The notes under the pieces: model-generated
The model's input: only the letters and a program-made list of their open reading frames with translations
Database searches by the model: none
Told to the model about the DNA's origin: nothing
DNA from: Argentina anserina
Lineage: Eukaryota; Streptophyta; Magnoliopsida; Rosales; Rosaceae
Assembly (NCBI RefSeq): GCF_933775445.1
Contig: NW_026089532.1
Span: 186,001-250,000, forward strand
Length of the DNA stretch: 64,000 bases
Reading direction: 5' to 3'
Position numbers and translations under genes: made by a program
Part shown: positions 11,801 to 25,700 of the stretch, one piece after another
How the letters are laid out: each line of letters begins with the position of its first letter
Numbering within the stretch: position 1 is the first letter of the stretch

Positions 11801-14800
11801 CTGTAAGGCTTCTGATGCGAGTTTCTATTGTATTTGAGAGTTTTGCAAGTGTGGTAGTGTGTTTCTTTCAAACTGAGTATCTTTACATCGTTTGCGTATC
11901 TTTACTATTCCAATTGTGTATCTTTACATCGTTTGCGTATCTTTACTATTCCAATTGTGTATCTTTTCTTTTCTCCTTTGAGTATCTTTCTGTAAGGCTT
12001 TCTGATGCGAGTTTCTATTGTATTTGAGAGTTTTGCAAGTGTGGGAGTGTGTTTCTTTCAAACTGAGTATCTTTACATCGTTTGCGTATGTTTACTATTC
12101 CAATTGTGTATCTTTACATCGTTTGCGTATCTTTACTATTCCAATTGTGTATCTTTTCATTTCTCGTTTGAGTATCTTTCTGTAAGGCTTCTGATGCGAG
12201 TTTCTATTGTATTTGAGAGTTTTGCAAGTGTGGGAGTGTGTTTCTTTCAAACTGAGTATCTTTACATCGTTTGCGTATCTTTACTATTCCAATTGTGTAT
12301 CTTTACATCGTTTGCGTATCTTTACTATTCCAATTGTGTATTTTTTCTTTTCTCGTTTGAGTATCTTTCTGTAAGGCTTCTGATGCGATTTTCTATTGTA
12401 TTTGCGAGTTTTGCAAGTGTGGGAGTGTGTTTCTTTCAAACTGAGTATCTTTACATCGTTTGCGTATCTTTACTATTCCAATTGTGTATCTTTTCATTTC
12501 TCGTTTGAGTATCTTTCTGTAAGGCTTTCTGATGCGAGTTTCTATTGAATTTGAGAGTTTTGCAGGTGTGGGAGTGTGTTTCTTTCAAACTGAGTATCTT
12601 TACATCGTTTGCGTATTTTTACTATTCCAATTGTGTATCTTTACATCGTTTCGTATCTTTACTATTCCAATTGTTTATCTTTTCATTTCTCGTTTGAGTA
12701 TCTTTCTGGAAGGGTTCGGATGCAAGTTTCTATTGTATTTGAGAGTTTTGCAAGTGTGGGAGTGTGTTTCTTTCAAACTGAGTATCTTTACATCGTTTGC
12801 GTATCTTTACTATTCCAATTGTTTATCTTTTCATTTCTCGTTTGAGTATCTTTCTGTAAGGCTTCTGATGCGAGTTTCTATTGTATTTGAGAGTTTTGCA
12901 AGTGTGGGAGTGTGTTTCTTTCAAACTGAGTATCTTTACATCGTTTGCATATCTTTACTATTCCAATTGTGTATCTTTTCATTTCTCGTTTGAGTATCTT
13001 TCTGTAAGGCTTTCTGATGCGAGTTTCTATTGAATTTGAGAGTTTTGCAAGTGTGGGAGTGTGTTTCTTTCAAACTGAGTATCTTTACATCGTTTGCGTA
13101 TCTTTACTATTCCAATTGTGTATCTTTACATCGTTTCGTATCTTTACTATTCCAATTGTTTATCTTTTCATTTCTCGTTTGAGTATCTTTCTGGAAGGGT
13201 TCGGATGCAAGTTTCTATTGTATTTGAGAGTTTTGCAAGTGTGGGAGTGTGTTTCTTTCAAACTGAGTATCTTTACATCGTTTCGTATCTTTACTATTCC
13301 AATTGTGTATCTTTTCATTTCTCGTTTGAGTATCTTTCTGTAAGGCTTCTGATGCGAGTTTCTATTGTATTTGAGAGTTTTGCAAGTGTGGGAGTGTGTT
13401 TCTTTCAAACTGAGTATCTTTACATCGGTTGCGTATCTTTACTATTCCAATTGTGTATCTTTTCATTTCTCGTTTGAGTATCTTTCTGTAAGGCTTCTGA
13501 TGCGAGTTTCTATTGTATTTGAGAGTTTTGCAAGTGTGGTAGTGTGTTTCTTTCAAACTGAGTATCTTTACATCGTTTGCGTATCTTTACTATTCCAATT
13601 GTGTATCTTTACATCGTTTGCGTATCTTTACTATTCCAATTGTGTATCTTTTCTTTTCTCCTTTGAGTATCTTTCTGTAAGGCTTTCTGATGCGAGTTTC
13701 TATTGTATTTGAGAGTTTTGCAAGTGTGGGAGTGTGTTTCTTTCAAACTGAGTATCTTTACATCGTTTGCGTATGTTTACTATTCCAATTGTGTATCTTT
13801 ACATCGTTTGCGTATCTTTACTATTCCAATTGTGTATCTTTTCATTTCTCGTTTGAGTATCTTTCTGTAAGGCTTCTGATGCGAGTTTCTATTGTATTTG
13901 AGAGTTTTGCAAGTGTGGGAGTGTGTTTCTTTCAAACTGAGTATCTTTACATCGTTTGCGTATCTTTACTATTCCAATTGTGTATCTTTACATCGTTTGC
14001 GTATCTTTACTATTCCAATTGTGTATTTTTTCATTTCTCGTTTGAGTATCTTTCTGTAAGGCTTCTGATGCGATTTTCTATTGTATTTGCGAGTTTTGCA
14101 AGTGTGGGAGTGTGTTTCTTTCAAACTGAGTATCTTTACTATTCCAATTGTGTATCTTTTCATTTCTCGTTTGAGTATCTTTCTGTAAGGCTTCTGATGC
14201 GAGTTTCTATTGAATTTGAGAGTTTTGCAAGTGTGGGAGTGTGTTTCTTTCAAACTGAGTATCTTTACATCGTTTGCGTATGTTTACTATTCCAATTGTG
14301 TATCTTTACATCGTTTGCGTATCTTTACTATTCCAATTGTGTATCTTTTCATTTCTCGTTTGAGTATCTTTCTGTAAGGCTTCTGATGCGAGTTTCTATT
14401 GTATTTGAGAGTTTTGCAAGTGTGGGAGTGTGTTTCTTTCAAACTGAGTATCTTTACATCGTTTGCGTATCTTTACTATTCCAATTGTGTATCTTTTCAT
14501 TTCTCGTTTGAGTATCTTTCTGTAAGGCTTCTGATGCGAGTTTCTATTGTATTTGAGAGTTTTGCAAGTGTGGGAGTGTGTTTCTTTCAAACTGAGTATC
14601 TTTACATCGTTTGCGTATCTTTACTATTCCAATTGTGTATCTTTACATCGTTTGCGTATCTTTACTATTCCAATTGTGTATCTTTTCTTTTCTCCTTTGA
14701 GTATCTTTCTGTAAGGCTTTCTGATGCGAGTTTCTATTGTATTTGAGAGTTTTGCAAGTGTGGGAGTGTGTTTCTTTCAAACTGAGTATCTTTACATCGT

Positions 14801-15230
14801 TTGCGTATGTTTACTATTCCAATTGTGTATCTTTACATCGTTTGCGTATCTTTACTATTCCAATTGTGTATCTTTTCATTTCTCGTTTGAGTATCTTTCT
14901 GTAAGGCTTCTGATGCGAGTTTCTATTGAATTTGAGAGTTTTGCAAGTGTGGGAGTGTGTTTCTTTCAAACTGAGTATCATTACATCGTTTGCGTATCTT
15001 TACTATTCCAATTGTGTATCTTTACATCGTTTGCGTATCTTTACTATTCCAATTGTGTATCTTTTCATTTCTCGTTTGAGTATCTTTCTGTAAGGCTTCT
15101 GATGCGATTTTCTATTGTATTTGAGAGTTTTGCAAGTGTGGGAGTGTGTTTCTTTCAAACTGAGTATCTTTACATCGTTTGCGTATCTTTACTATTCCAA
15201 TTGTGTATCTTTTCATTTCTCGTTTGAGTA
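8881..15230 (+). repeat. Satellite segment with mixed 148/189-bp monomers and a 1685-bp spaced duplication
   Basis: Monomer order here is less regular than in the neighbouring HORs. A stretch of about 760 bp, 11677-12440, recurs at 13362-14125 (offset 1685), including the GGTAGTGTG head variant and the TTTTCTTTTCTCCTTTG block variant. The first monomers with CTGGAAGGGTTCGG, the tag of the 22-39 kb HOR family, appear near 12.7 and 13.2 kb. A 129-bp truncated monomer lies around 14130. Confidence 0.75.
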
Positions 15231-18200
15231 TCTTTCTGTAAGGCTTTCTGATGCGAGTTTCTATTGAATTTGAGAGTTTTGCAAGTGTGGGAGTGTGTTT
15301 CTTTCAAACTGAGTATCTTTACATCGTTTGCGTATGTTTACTATTCCAATTGTGTATCTTTACATCGTTTGCGTATCTTTACTATTCCAATTGTGTATCT
15401 TTTCATTTCTCGTTTGAGTATCTTTCTGTAAGGCTTCTGATGCGAGTTTCTATTGTATTTGAGAGTTTTGCAAGTGTGGGAGTGTGTTTCTTTCAAACTG
15501 AGTATCTTTACATCGTTTGCGTATCTTTACTATTCCAATTGTGTATCTTTACATCGTTTGCGTATCTTTACTATTCCAATTGTGTATTTTTTCATTTCTC
15601 GTTTGAGTATCTTTCTGTAAGGCTTCTGATGCGATTTTCTATTGTATTTGCGAGTTTTGCAAGTGTGGGAGTGTGTTTCTTTCAAACTGAGTATCTTTAC
15701 ATCGTTTGCGTATCTTTACTATTCCAATTGTGTATCTTTTCATTTCTCGTTTGAGTATCTTTCTGTAAGGCTTCTGATGCGAGTTTCTATTGAATTTGAG
15801 AGTTTTGCAAGTGTGGGAGTGTGTTTCTTTCAAACTGAGTATCATTACATCGTTTGCGTATCTTTACTATTCCAATTGTGTATCTTTACATCGTTTGCGT
15901 ATCTTTACTATTCCAATTGTGTATCTTTTCATTTCTCGTTTGAGTATCTTTCTGTAAGGCTTCTGATGCGATTTTCTATTGTATTTGAGAGTTTTGCAAG
16001 TGTGGGAGTGTGTTTCTTTCAAACTGAGTATCTTTACATCGTTTGCGTATCTTTACTATTCCAATTGTGTATCTTTTCATTTCTCGTTTGAGTATCTTTC
16101 TGTAAGGCTTTCTGATGCGAGTTTCTATTGAATTTGAGAGTTTTGCAAGTGTGGGAGTGTGTTTCTTTCAAACTGAGTATCTTTACATCGTTTGCGTATG
16201 TTTACTATTCCAATTGTGTATCTTTACATCGTTTGCGTATCTTTACTATTCCAATTGTGTATCTTTTCATTTCTCGTTTGAGTATCTTTCTGTAAGGCTT
16301 CTGATGCGAGTTTCTATTGTATTTGAGAGTTTTGCAAGTGTGGGAGTGTGTTTCTTTCAAACTGAGTATCATTACATCGTTTGCGTATCTTTACTATTCC
16401 AATTGTGTATCTTTACATCGTTTGCGTATCTTTACTATTCCAATTGTGTATCTTTTCATTTCTCGTTTGAGTATCTTTCTGTAAGGCTTCTGATGCGATT
16501 TTCTATTGTATTTGAGAGTTTTGCAAGTGTGGGAGTGTGTTTCTTTCAAACTGAGTATCTTTACATCGTTTGCGTATCTTTACTATTCCAATTGTGTATC
16601 TTTTCATTTCTCGTTTGAGTATCTTTCTGTAAGGCTTTCTGATGCGAGTTTCTATTGAATTTGAGAGTTTTGCAAGTGTGGGAGTGTGTTTCTTTCAAAC
16701 TGAGTATCTTTACATCGTTTGCGTATGTTTACTATTCCAATTGTGTATCTTTACATCGTTTGCGTATCTTTACTATTCCAATTGTGTATCTTTTCATTTC
16801 TCGTTTGAGTATCTTTCTGTAAGGCTTCTGATGCGAGTTTCTATTGTATTTGAGAGTTTTGCAAGTGTGGGAGTGTGTTTCTTTCAAACTGAGTATCTTT
16901 ACATCGTTTGCGTATCTTTACTATTCCAATTGTGTATCTTTACTTCGTTTGCGTATCTTTACTATTCCAATTGTGTATCTTTTCATTTCTCGTTTGAGTA
17001 TCTTTCTGTAAGGCTTCTGATGCGAGTTTCTATTGAATTTGAGAGTTTTGCAAGTGTGGGAGTGTGTTTCTTTCAAACTGAGTATCTTTACATCGTTTGC
17101 GTATCTTTACTATTCCAATTGTGTATCTTTACATCGTTTGCGTATCTTTACTATTCCAATTGTGTATCTTTTCATTTCTCGTTTGAGTATCTTTCTGTAA
17201 GGCTTTCTGATGCGAGTTTCTATTGAATTTGAGAGTTTTGCAAGTGTGGGAGTGTGTTTCTTTCAAACTGAGTATCTTTACATCGTTTGCGTATGTTTAC
17301 TATTCCAATTGTGTATCTTTACATCGTTTGCGTATCTTTACTATTCCAATTGTGTATCTTTTCATTTCTCGTTTGAGTATCTTTCTGTAAGGCTTCTGAT
17401 GCGAGTTTCTATTGTATTTGAGAGTTTTGCAAGTGTGGGAGTGTGTTTCTTTCAAACTGAGTATCTTTACATCGTTTGCGTATCTTTACTATTCCAATTG
17501 TGTATCTTTACATCGTTTGCGTATCTTTACTATTCCAATTGTGTATTTTTTCATTTCTCGTTTGAGTATCTTTCTGTAAGGCTTCTGATGCGATTTTCTA
17601 TTGTATTTGCGAGTTTTGCAAGTGTGGGAGTGTGTTTCTTTCAAACTGAGTATCTTTACATCGTTTGCGTATCTTTACTATTCCAATTGTGTATCTTTTC
17701 ATTTCTCGTTTGAGTATCTTTCTGTAAGGCTTCTGATGCGAGTTTCTATTGAATTTGAGAGTTTTGCAAGTGTGGGAGTGTGTTTCTTTCAAACTGAGTA
17801 TCATTACATCGTTTGCGTATCTTTACTATTCCAATTGTGTATCTTTACATCGTTTGCGTATCTTTACTATTCCAATTGTGTATCTTTTCATTTCTCGTTT
17901 GAGTATCTTTCTGTAAGGCTTCTGATGCGATTTTCTATTGTATTTGAGAGTTTTGCAAGTGTGGGAGTGTGTTTCTTTCAAACTGAGTATCTTTACATCG
18001 TTTGCGTATCTTTACTATTCCAATTGTGTATCTTTTCATTTCTCGTTTGAGTATCTTTCTGTAAGGCTTTCTGATGCGAGTTTCTATTGAATTTGAGAGT
18101 TTTGCAAGTGTGGGAGTGTGTTTCTTTCAAACTGAGTATCTTTACATCGTTTGCGTATGTTTACTATTCCAATTGTGTATCTTTACATCGTTTGCGTATC

Positions 18201-20179
18201 TTTACTATTCCAATTGTGTATCTTTTCATTTCTCGTTTGAGTATCTTTCTGTAAGGCTTCTGATGCGAGTTTCTATTGTATTTGAGAGTTTTGCAAGTGT
18301 GGGAGTGTGTTTCTTTCAAACTGAGTATCATTACATCGTTTGCGTATCTTTACTATTCCAATTGTGTATCTTTACATCGTTTGCGTATCTTTACTATTCC
18401 AATTGTGTATCTTTTCATTTCTCGTTTGAGTATCTTTCTGTAAGGCTTCTGATGCGATTTTCTATTGTATTTGAGAGTTTTGCAAGTGTGGGAGTGTGTT
18501 TCTTTCAAACTGAGTATCTTTACATCGTTTGCGTATCTTTACTATTCCAATTGTGTATCTTTTCATTTCTCGTTTGAGTATCTTTCTGTAAGGCTTTCTG
18601 ATGCGAGTTTCTATTGAATTTGAGAGTTTTGCAAGTGTGGGAGTGTGTTTCTTTCAAACTGAGTATCTTTACATCGTTTGCGTATGTTTACTATTCCAAT
18701 TGTGTATCTTTACATCGTTTGCGTATCTTTACTATTCCAATTGTGTATCTTTTCATTTCTCGTTTGAGTATCTTTCTGTAAGGCTTCTGATGCGAGTTTC
18801 TATTGTATTTGAGAGTTTTGCAAGTGTGGGAGTGTGTTTCTTTCAAACTGAGTATCTTTACATCGTTTGCGTATCTTTACTATTCCAATTGTGTATCTTT
18901 ACTTCGTTTGCGTATCTTTACTATTCCAATTGTGTATCTTTTCATTTCTCGTTTGAGTATCTTTCTATAAGGCTTCTGATGCGAGTTTCTATTGAATTTG
19001 AGAGTTTTGCAAGTGTGGGAGTGTGTTTCTTTCAAACTGAGTATCTTTACATCGTTTGCGTATCTTTAATATTCCAATTGTGTATCTTTACATCGTTTGC
19101 GTATCTTTACTATTCCAATTGTGTATCTTTTCATTTCTCGTTTGAGTATCTTTCTGTAAGGCTTTCTGATGCGAGTTTCTATTGAATTTGAGAGTTTTGC
19201 AAGTGTGGGAGTGTGTTTCTTTCAAACTGAGTATCTTTACATCGTTTGCGTATGTTTACTATTCCAATTGTGTATCTTTACATCGTTTGCGTATCTTTAC
19301 TATTCCAATTGTGTATCTTTTCATTTCTCGTTTGAGTATCTTTCTGTAAGGCTTCTGATGCGAGTTTCTATTGTATTTGAGAGTTTTGCAAGTGTGGGAG
19401 TGTGTTTCTTTCAAACTGAGTATCTTTACATCGTTTGCGTATCTTTACTATTCCAATTGTGTATCTTTACATCGTTTGCGTATCTTTACTATTCCAATTG
19501 TGTATTTTTTCATTTCTCGTTTGAGTATCTTTCTGTAAGGCTTCTGATGCGATTTTCTATTGTATTTGCGAGTTTTGCAAGTGTGGGAGTGTGTTTCTTT
19601 CAAACTGAGTATCTTTACATCGTTTGCGTATCTTTACTATTCCAATTGTGTATCTTTTCATTTCTCGTTTGAGTATCTTTCTGTAAGGCTTCTGATGCGA
19701 GTTTCTATTGAATTTGAGAGTTTTGCAAGTGTGGGAGTGTGTTTCTTTCAAACTGAGTATCATTACATCGTTTGCGTATCTTTACTATTCCAATTGTGTA
19801 TCTTTACATCGTTTGCGTATCTTTACTATTCCAATTGTGTATCTTTTCATTTCTCGTTTGAGTATCTTTCTGTTAGGCTTCTGATGCGATTTTCTATTGT
19901 ATTTGAGAGTTTTGCAAGTGTGGGAGTGTGTTTCTTTCAAACTGAGTATCTTTACATCGTTTGCGTATCTTTACTATTCCAATTGTGTATCTTTTCATTT
20001 CTCGTTTGAGTATCTTTCTGTAAGGCTTTCTGATGCGAGTTTCTATTGAATTTGAGAGTTTTGCAAGTGTGGGAGTGTGTTTCTTTCAAACTGAGTATCT
20101 TTACATCGTTTGCGTATGTTTACTATTCCAATTGTGTATCTTTACATCGTTTGCGTATCTTTACTATTCCAATTGTGTA
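15231..20179 (+). repeat. Higher-order repeat: 1959-bp 11-mer, about 2.5 copies
   Basis: Copies are 15231-17189, 17190-19148 and a partial third to about 20179. Monomer lengths in copy 1, from 15250, are 189, 189, 148, 189, 149, 189, 189, 149, 189, 189 and 190, summing to 1959. Tags that recur at this spacing include GTATCATTAC modules, GTATTTTTTC blocks, GATGCGATTTTC heads and TTTGCGAGTT. Copy 2 carries private changes such as CTATAAGG near 18966 and TTTAATATTCC near 19067. Copy 3 ends when its last monomer gains a third 41-bp module near 20180. Confidence 0.92.
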
Positions 20180-22705
20180 TCTTTACATCGTTTGCGTATC
20201 TTTACTATTCCAATTGTGTATTTTTTCATTTCTCGTTTGAGTATCTTTATGTAAGGCTTCTGATGCGATTTTCTATTGTATTTGCGAGTTTTGCAAGTGT
20301 GGGAGTGTGTTTCTTTCAAACTGAGTATCTTTACATCGTTTGCGTATCTTTACTATTCCAATTGTGTATCTTTTCATTTCTCGTTTGAGTATCTTTCTGT
20401 AAGGCTTCTGATGCGAGTTTCTATTGAATTTGAGAGTTTTGCAAGTGTGGGAGTGTGTTTCTTTCAAACTGAGTATCTTTACATCGTTTGCGTATGTTTA
20501 CTATTCCAATTGTGTATCTTTACATCGTTTGCGTATCTTTACTATTCCAATTGTGTATCTTTTCATTTCTCGTTTGAGTATCTTTCTGTAAGGCTTCTGA
20601 TGCGAGTTTCTATTGTATTTGAGAGTTTTGCAAGTGTGGGAGTGTGTTTCTTTCAAACTGAGTATCTTTACATCGTTTGCGTATCTTTACTATTCCAATT
20701 GTGTATCTTTACATCGTTTGCGTATCTTTACTATTCCAATTGTGTATCTTTTCATTTCTCGTTTGAGTATCTTTCTGTAAGGCTTCTGATGCGATTTTCT
20801 ATTGTATTTGAGAGTTTTGCAAGTGTGGGAGTGTGTTTCTTTCAAACTGAGTATCTTTACATCGTTTGCGTATGTTTACTATTCCAATTGTGTATCTTTA
20901 CATCGTTTGCGTATCTTTACTATTCCAATTGTGTATCTTTTCATTTCTCGTTTGAGTATCTTTCTGTAAGGCTTCTGATGCGAGTTTCTATTGTATTTGA
21001 GAGTTTTGCAAGTGTGGGAGTGTGTTTCTTTCAAACTGAGTATCTTTACATCGTTTGCGTATCTTTACTATTCCAATTGTGTATCTTTACATCGTTTGCG
21101 TATCTTTACTATTCCAATTGTGTATTTTTTCATTTCTCGTTTGAGTATCTTTCTGTAAGGCTTCTGATGCGATTTTCTATTGTATTTGCGAGTTTTGCAA
21201 GTGTGGGAGTGTGTTTCTTTCAAACTGAGTATCTTTACATCGTTTGCGTATCTTTACTATTCCAATTGTGTATCTTTTCATTTCTCGTTTGAGTATCTTT
21301 CTGTAAGGCTTCTGATGCGAGTTTCTATTGAATTTGTGAGTTTTGCAAGTGTGGGAGTGTGTTTCTTTCAAACTGAGTATCATTACATCGTTTGCGTATC
21401 TTTACTATTCCAATTGTGTATCTTTACATCGTTTGCGTATCTTTACTATTCCAATTGTGTATCTTTTCATTTCTCGTTTGAGTATCTTTCTGTAAGGCTT
21501 CTGATGCGATTTTCTATTGTATTTGAGAGTTTTGCAAGTGTGGGAGTGTGTTTCTTTCAAACTGAGTATCTTTACATCGTTTGCGTATCTTTACTATTCC
21601 AATTGTGTATCTTTTCATTTCTCGTTTGAGTATCTTTCTGTAAGGCTTTCTGATGCGAGTTTCTATTGAATTTGAGAGTTTTGCAAGTGTGGGAGTGTGT
21701 TTCTTTCAAACTGAGTATCTTTACATCGTTTGCGTATGTTTACTATTCCAATTGTGTATCTTTACATCGTTTGCGTATCTTTACTATTCCAATTGTGTAT
21801 CTTTTCATTTCTCGTTTGAGTATCTTTCTGTAAGGCTTCTGATGCGAGTTTCTATTGTATTTGAGAGTTTTGCAAGTGTGGGAGTGTGTTTCTTTCAAAC
21901 TGAGTATCTTTACATCGTTTGCGTATCTTTACTATTCCAATTGTGTATCTTTACATCGTTTGCGTATCTTTACTATTCCAATTGTGTATTTTTTCATTTC
22001 TCGTTTGAGTATCTTTATGTAAGGCTTCTGATGCGATTTTCTATTGTATTTGCGAGTTTTGCAAGTGTGGGAGTGTGTTTCTTTCAAACTGAGTATCTTT
22101 ACATCGTTTGCGTATCTTTACTATTCCAATTGTGTATCTTTTCATTTCTCGTTTGAGTATCTTTCTGTAAGGCTTCTGATGCGAGTTTCTATTGAATTTG
22201 TGAGTTTTGCAAGTGTGGGAGTGTGTTTCTTTCAAACTGAGTATCATTACATCGTTTGCGTATCTTTACTATTCCAATTGTGTATCTTTACATCGTTTGC
22301 GTATCTTTACTATTCCAATTGTGTATCTTTTCATTTCTCGTTTGAGTATCTTTCTGTAAGGCTTCTGATGCGATTTTCTATTGTATTTGAGAGTTTTGCA
22401 AGTGTGGGAGTGTGTTTCTTTCAAACTGAGTATCTTTACATCGTTTGCGTATCTTTACTATTCCAATTGTGTATCTTTTCATTTCTCGTTTGAGTATCTT
22501 TCTGTAAGGCTTTCTGATGCGAGTTTCTATTGAATTTGAGAGTTTTGCAAGTGTGGGAGTGTGTTTCTTTCAAACTGAGTATCTTTACATCGTTTGCGTA
22601 TGTTTACTATTCCAATTGTGTATCTTTACATCGTTTGCGTATCTTTACTATTCCAATTGTGTATCTTTTCATTTCTCGTTTGAGTATCTTTCTGTAAGGC
22701 TTCTG
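20180..22705 (+). repeat. Satellite segment with an 864-bp 5-mer duplication
   Basis: Around 21.18-21.84 kb and 22.04-22.70 kb, five monomers (148+189+149+189+189 = 864 bp) occur twice. The private variant GAATTTGTGAGTT is at about 21333 and again 864 bp later. TTTATGTAAGG occurs at about 20248 and 22015, showing that the block is patchily exchanged with its left neighbour. The pattern is related to the first five monomers of the 1959-bp HOR. Confidence 0.75.
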
Positions 22706-25700
22706 ATGCGAGTTTCTATTGTATTTGAGAGTTTTGCAAGTGTGGGAGTGTGTTTCTTTCAAACTGAGTATCTTTACATCGTTTGCGTATCTTTACTATT
22801 CCAATTGTGTATCTTTTCATTTCTCGTTTGAGTATCTTTCTGTAAGGCTTCTGATGCGAGTTTCTATTGTATTTGAGAGTTTTGCAAGTGTGGGAGTGTG
22901 TTTCTTTCAAACTGAGTATCTTTACATCGTTTGCGTATCTTTACTATTCCAATTGTGTATCTTTACATCGTTTGCGTATCTTTACTATTCCAATTGTGTA
23001 TCTTTTCTTTTCTCCTTTGAGTATCTTTCTGTAAGGCTTTCTGATGCGAGTTTCTATTGTATTTGAGAGTTTTGCAAGTGTGGGAGTGTGTTTCTTTCAA
23101 ACTGAGTATCTTTACATCGTTTGCGTATGTTTACTATTCCAATTGTGTATCTTTACATCGTTTGCGTATCTTTACTATTCCAATTGTGTATCTTTTCATT
23201 TCTCGTTTGAGTATCTTTCTGTAAGGCTTCTGATGCGAGTTTCTATTTTATTTGAGAGTTTTGCAAGTGTGGGAGTGTGTTTCTTTCAAACTGAGTATCT
23301 TTACATCGTTTGCGTATCTTTACTATTCCAATTGTGTATCTTTACATCGTTTGCGTATCTTTACTATTCCAATTGTGTATTTTTTCATTTCTCGTTTGAG
23401 TATCTTTCTGTAAGGCTTCTGATGCGATTTTCTATTGTATTTGCGAGTTTTGCAAGTGTGGGAGTGTGTTTCTTTCAAACTGAGTATCTTTACATCGTTT
23501 GCGTATCTTTACTATTCCAATTGTGTATCTTTTCATTTCTCGTTTGAGTATCTTTCTGTAAGGCTTTCTGATGCGAGTTTCTATTGAATTTGAGAGTTTT
23601 GCAAGTGTGGGAGTGTGTTTCTTTCAAACTGAGTATCTTTACATCGTTTGCGTATCTTTACTATTCCAATTGTGTATCTTTACATCGTTTCGTATCTTTA
23701 CTATTCCAATTGTTTATCTTTTCATTTCTCGTTTGAGTATCTTTCTGGAAGGGTTCGGATGCAAGTTTCTATTGTATTTGAGAGTTTTGCAAGTGTGGGA
23801 GTGTGTTTCTTTCAAACTGAGTATCTTTACATCGTTTGCGTATCTTTACTATTCCAATTGTTTATCTTTTCATTTCTCGTTTGAGTATCTTTCTGTAAGG
23901 CTTCTGATGCGAGTTTCTATTGTATTTGAGAGTTTTGCAAGTGTGGGAGTGTGTTTCTTTCAAACTGAGTATCTTTACATCGTTTGCGTATCTTTACTAT
24001 TCCAATTGTGTATCTTTACATCGTTTGCGTATCTTTACTATTCCAATTGTGTATCTTTTCATTTCTCGTTTGAGTATCTTTCTGTAAGGCTTTCTGATGC
24101 GAGTTTCTATTGAATTTGAGAGTTTTGCAAGTGTGGGAGTGTGTTTCTTTCAAACTGAGTATCTTTACATCGTTTGCGTATCTTTACTATTCCAATTGTT
24201 TATCTTTTCATTTTTCGTTTGAGTATCTTTCTGTAAGGCTTCTGATGCGAGTTTCTATTGTATTTGAGAGTTTTGCAAGTGTGGGAGTGTGTTTCTTTCA
24301 AACTGAGTATCTTTACATCGTTTGCGTATCTTTACTATTCCAATTGTGTATCTTTTCATTTCTCGTTTGAGTATCTTTCTGTAAGGCTTTCTGATGCGAG
24401 TTTCTATTGAATTTGAGAATTTTGCAAGTGTGGGAGTGTGTTTCTTTCAAACTGAGTATCTTTACATCGTTTGCGTATCTTTACTATTCCAATTGTGTAT
24501 CTTTACATCGTTTCGTATCTTTACTATTCCAATTGTTTATTTTTTCATTTCTCGTTTGAGTATCTTTCTGGAAGGGTTCGGATGCGAGTTTCTATTGTAT
24601 TTGAGAGTTTTGCAAGTGTGGGAGTGTGTTTCTTTCAAACTGAGTATCTTTACATCGTTTGCGTATGTTTACTATTCCAATTGTGTATCTTTACATCGTT
24701 TGCGTATCTTTACTATTCCAATTGTGTATCTTTTCTTTTCTCCTTTGAGTATCTTTCTGTAAGGCTTCTGATGCGAGTTTCTATTGTATTTGAGAGTTTT
24801 GCAAGTGTGGGAGTGTGTTTCTTTCAAACTGAGTATCTTTACATCGTTTGCGTATGTTTACTATTCCAATTGTGTATCTTTTCATCGTTTGCGTATCTTT
24901 ACTATTCCAATTGTGTATCTTTTCATTTCTCGTTTGAGTATCTTTCTGTAAGGCTTCTGATGCGAGTTTCTATTGTATTTGAGAGTTTTGCAAGTGTGGG
25001 AGTGTGTTTCTTTCAAACTGAGTATCTTTACATCGTTTGCGTATCTTTACTATTCCAATTGTGTATCTTTTCATTTCTCGTTTGAGTATCTTTCTGTAAG
25101 GCTTCTGATGCGAGTTTCTATTGTATTTGAGAGTTTTGCAAGTGTGGGAGTGTGTTTCTTTCAAACTGAGTATCTTTACATCGTTTGCGTATCTTTACTA
25201 TTCCAATTGTGTATCTTTACATCGTTTCGTATCTTTACTATTCCAATTGTTTATTTTTTCATTTCTCGTTTGAGTATCTTTCTGGAAGGGTTCGGATGCA
25301 AGTTTCTATTGTATTTGAGAGTTTTGCAAGTGTGGGAGTGTGTTTCTTTCAAACTGAGTATCTTTACATCGTTTGCGTATCTTTACTATTCTAATTGTGT
25401 ATCTTTACATCGTTTGCGTATCTTTACTATTCCAATTGTGTATCTTTTCTTTTCTCCTTTGAGTATCTTTCTGTAAGGCTTTCTGATGCGAGTTTCTATT
25501 GTATTTGAGAGTTTTGCAAGTGTGGGAGTGTGTTTCTTTCAAACTGAGTATCTTTACATCGTTTGCGTATGTTTACTATTCCAATTGTGTATCTTTACAT
25601 CGTTTGCGTATCTTTACTATTCCAATTGTGTATCTTTTCATTTCTCGTTTGAGTATCTTTCTGTAAGGCTTCTGATGCGAGTTTCTATTGTATTTGAGAG

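Noticed and set aside
20276..21292. A 338-codon open frame, the longest of many in the satellite, with repeating hydrophobic Cys/Phe/Tyr-rich peptide
   Set aside because: The frame is open only because the plus strand of the monomer is stop-poor and 189 bp is exactly 63 codons. It starts and ends where 148- or 190-bp monomers shift the frame. Changes are spread without codon bias, and the same peptide arises in other frames.
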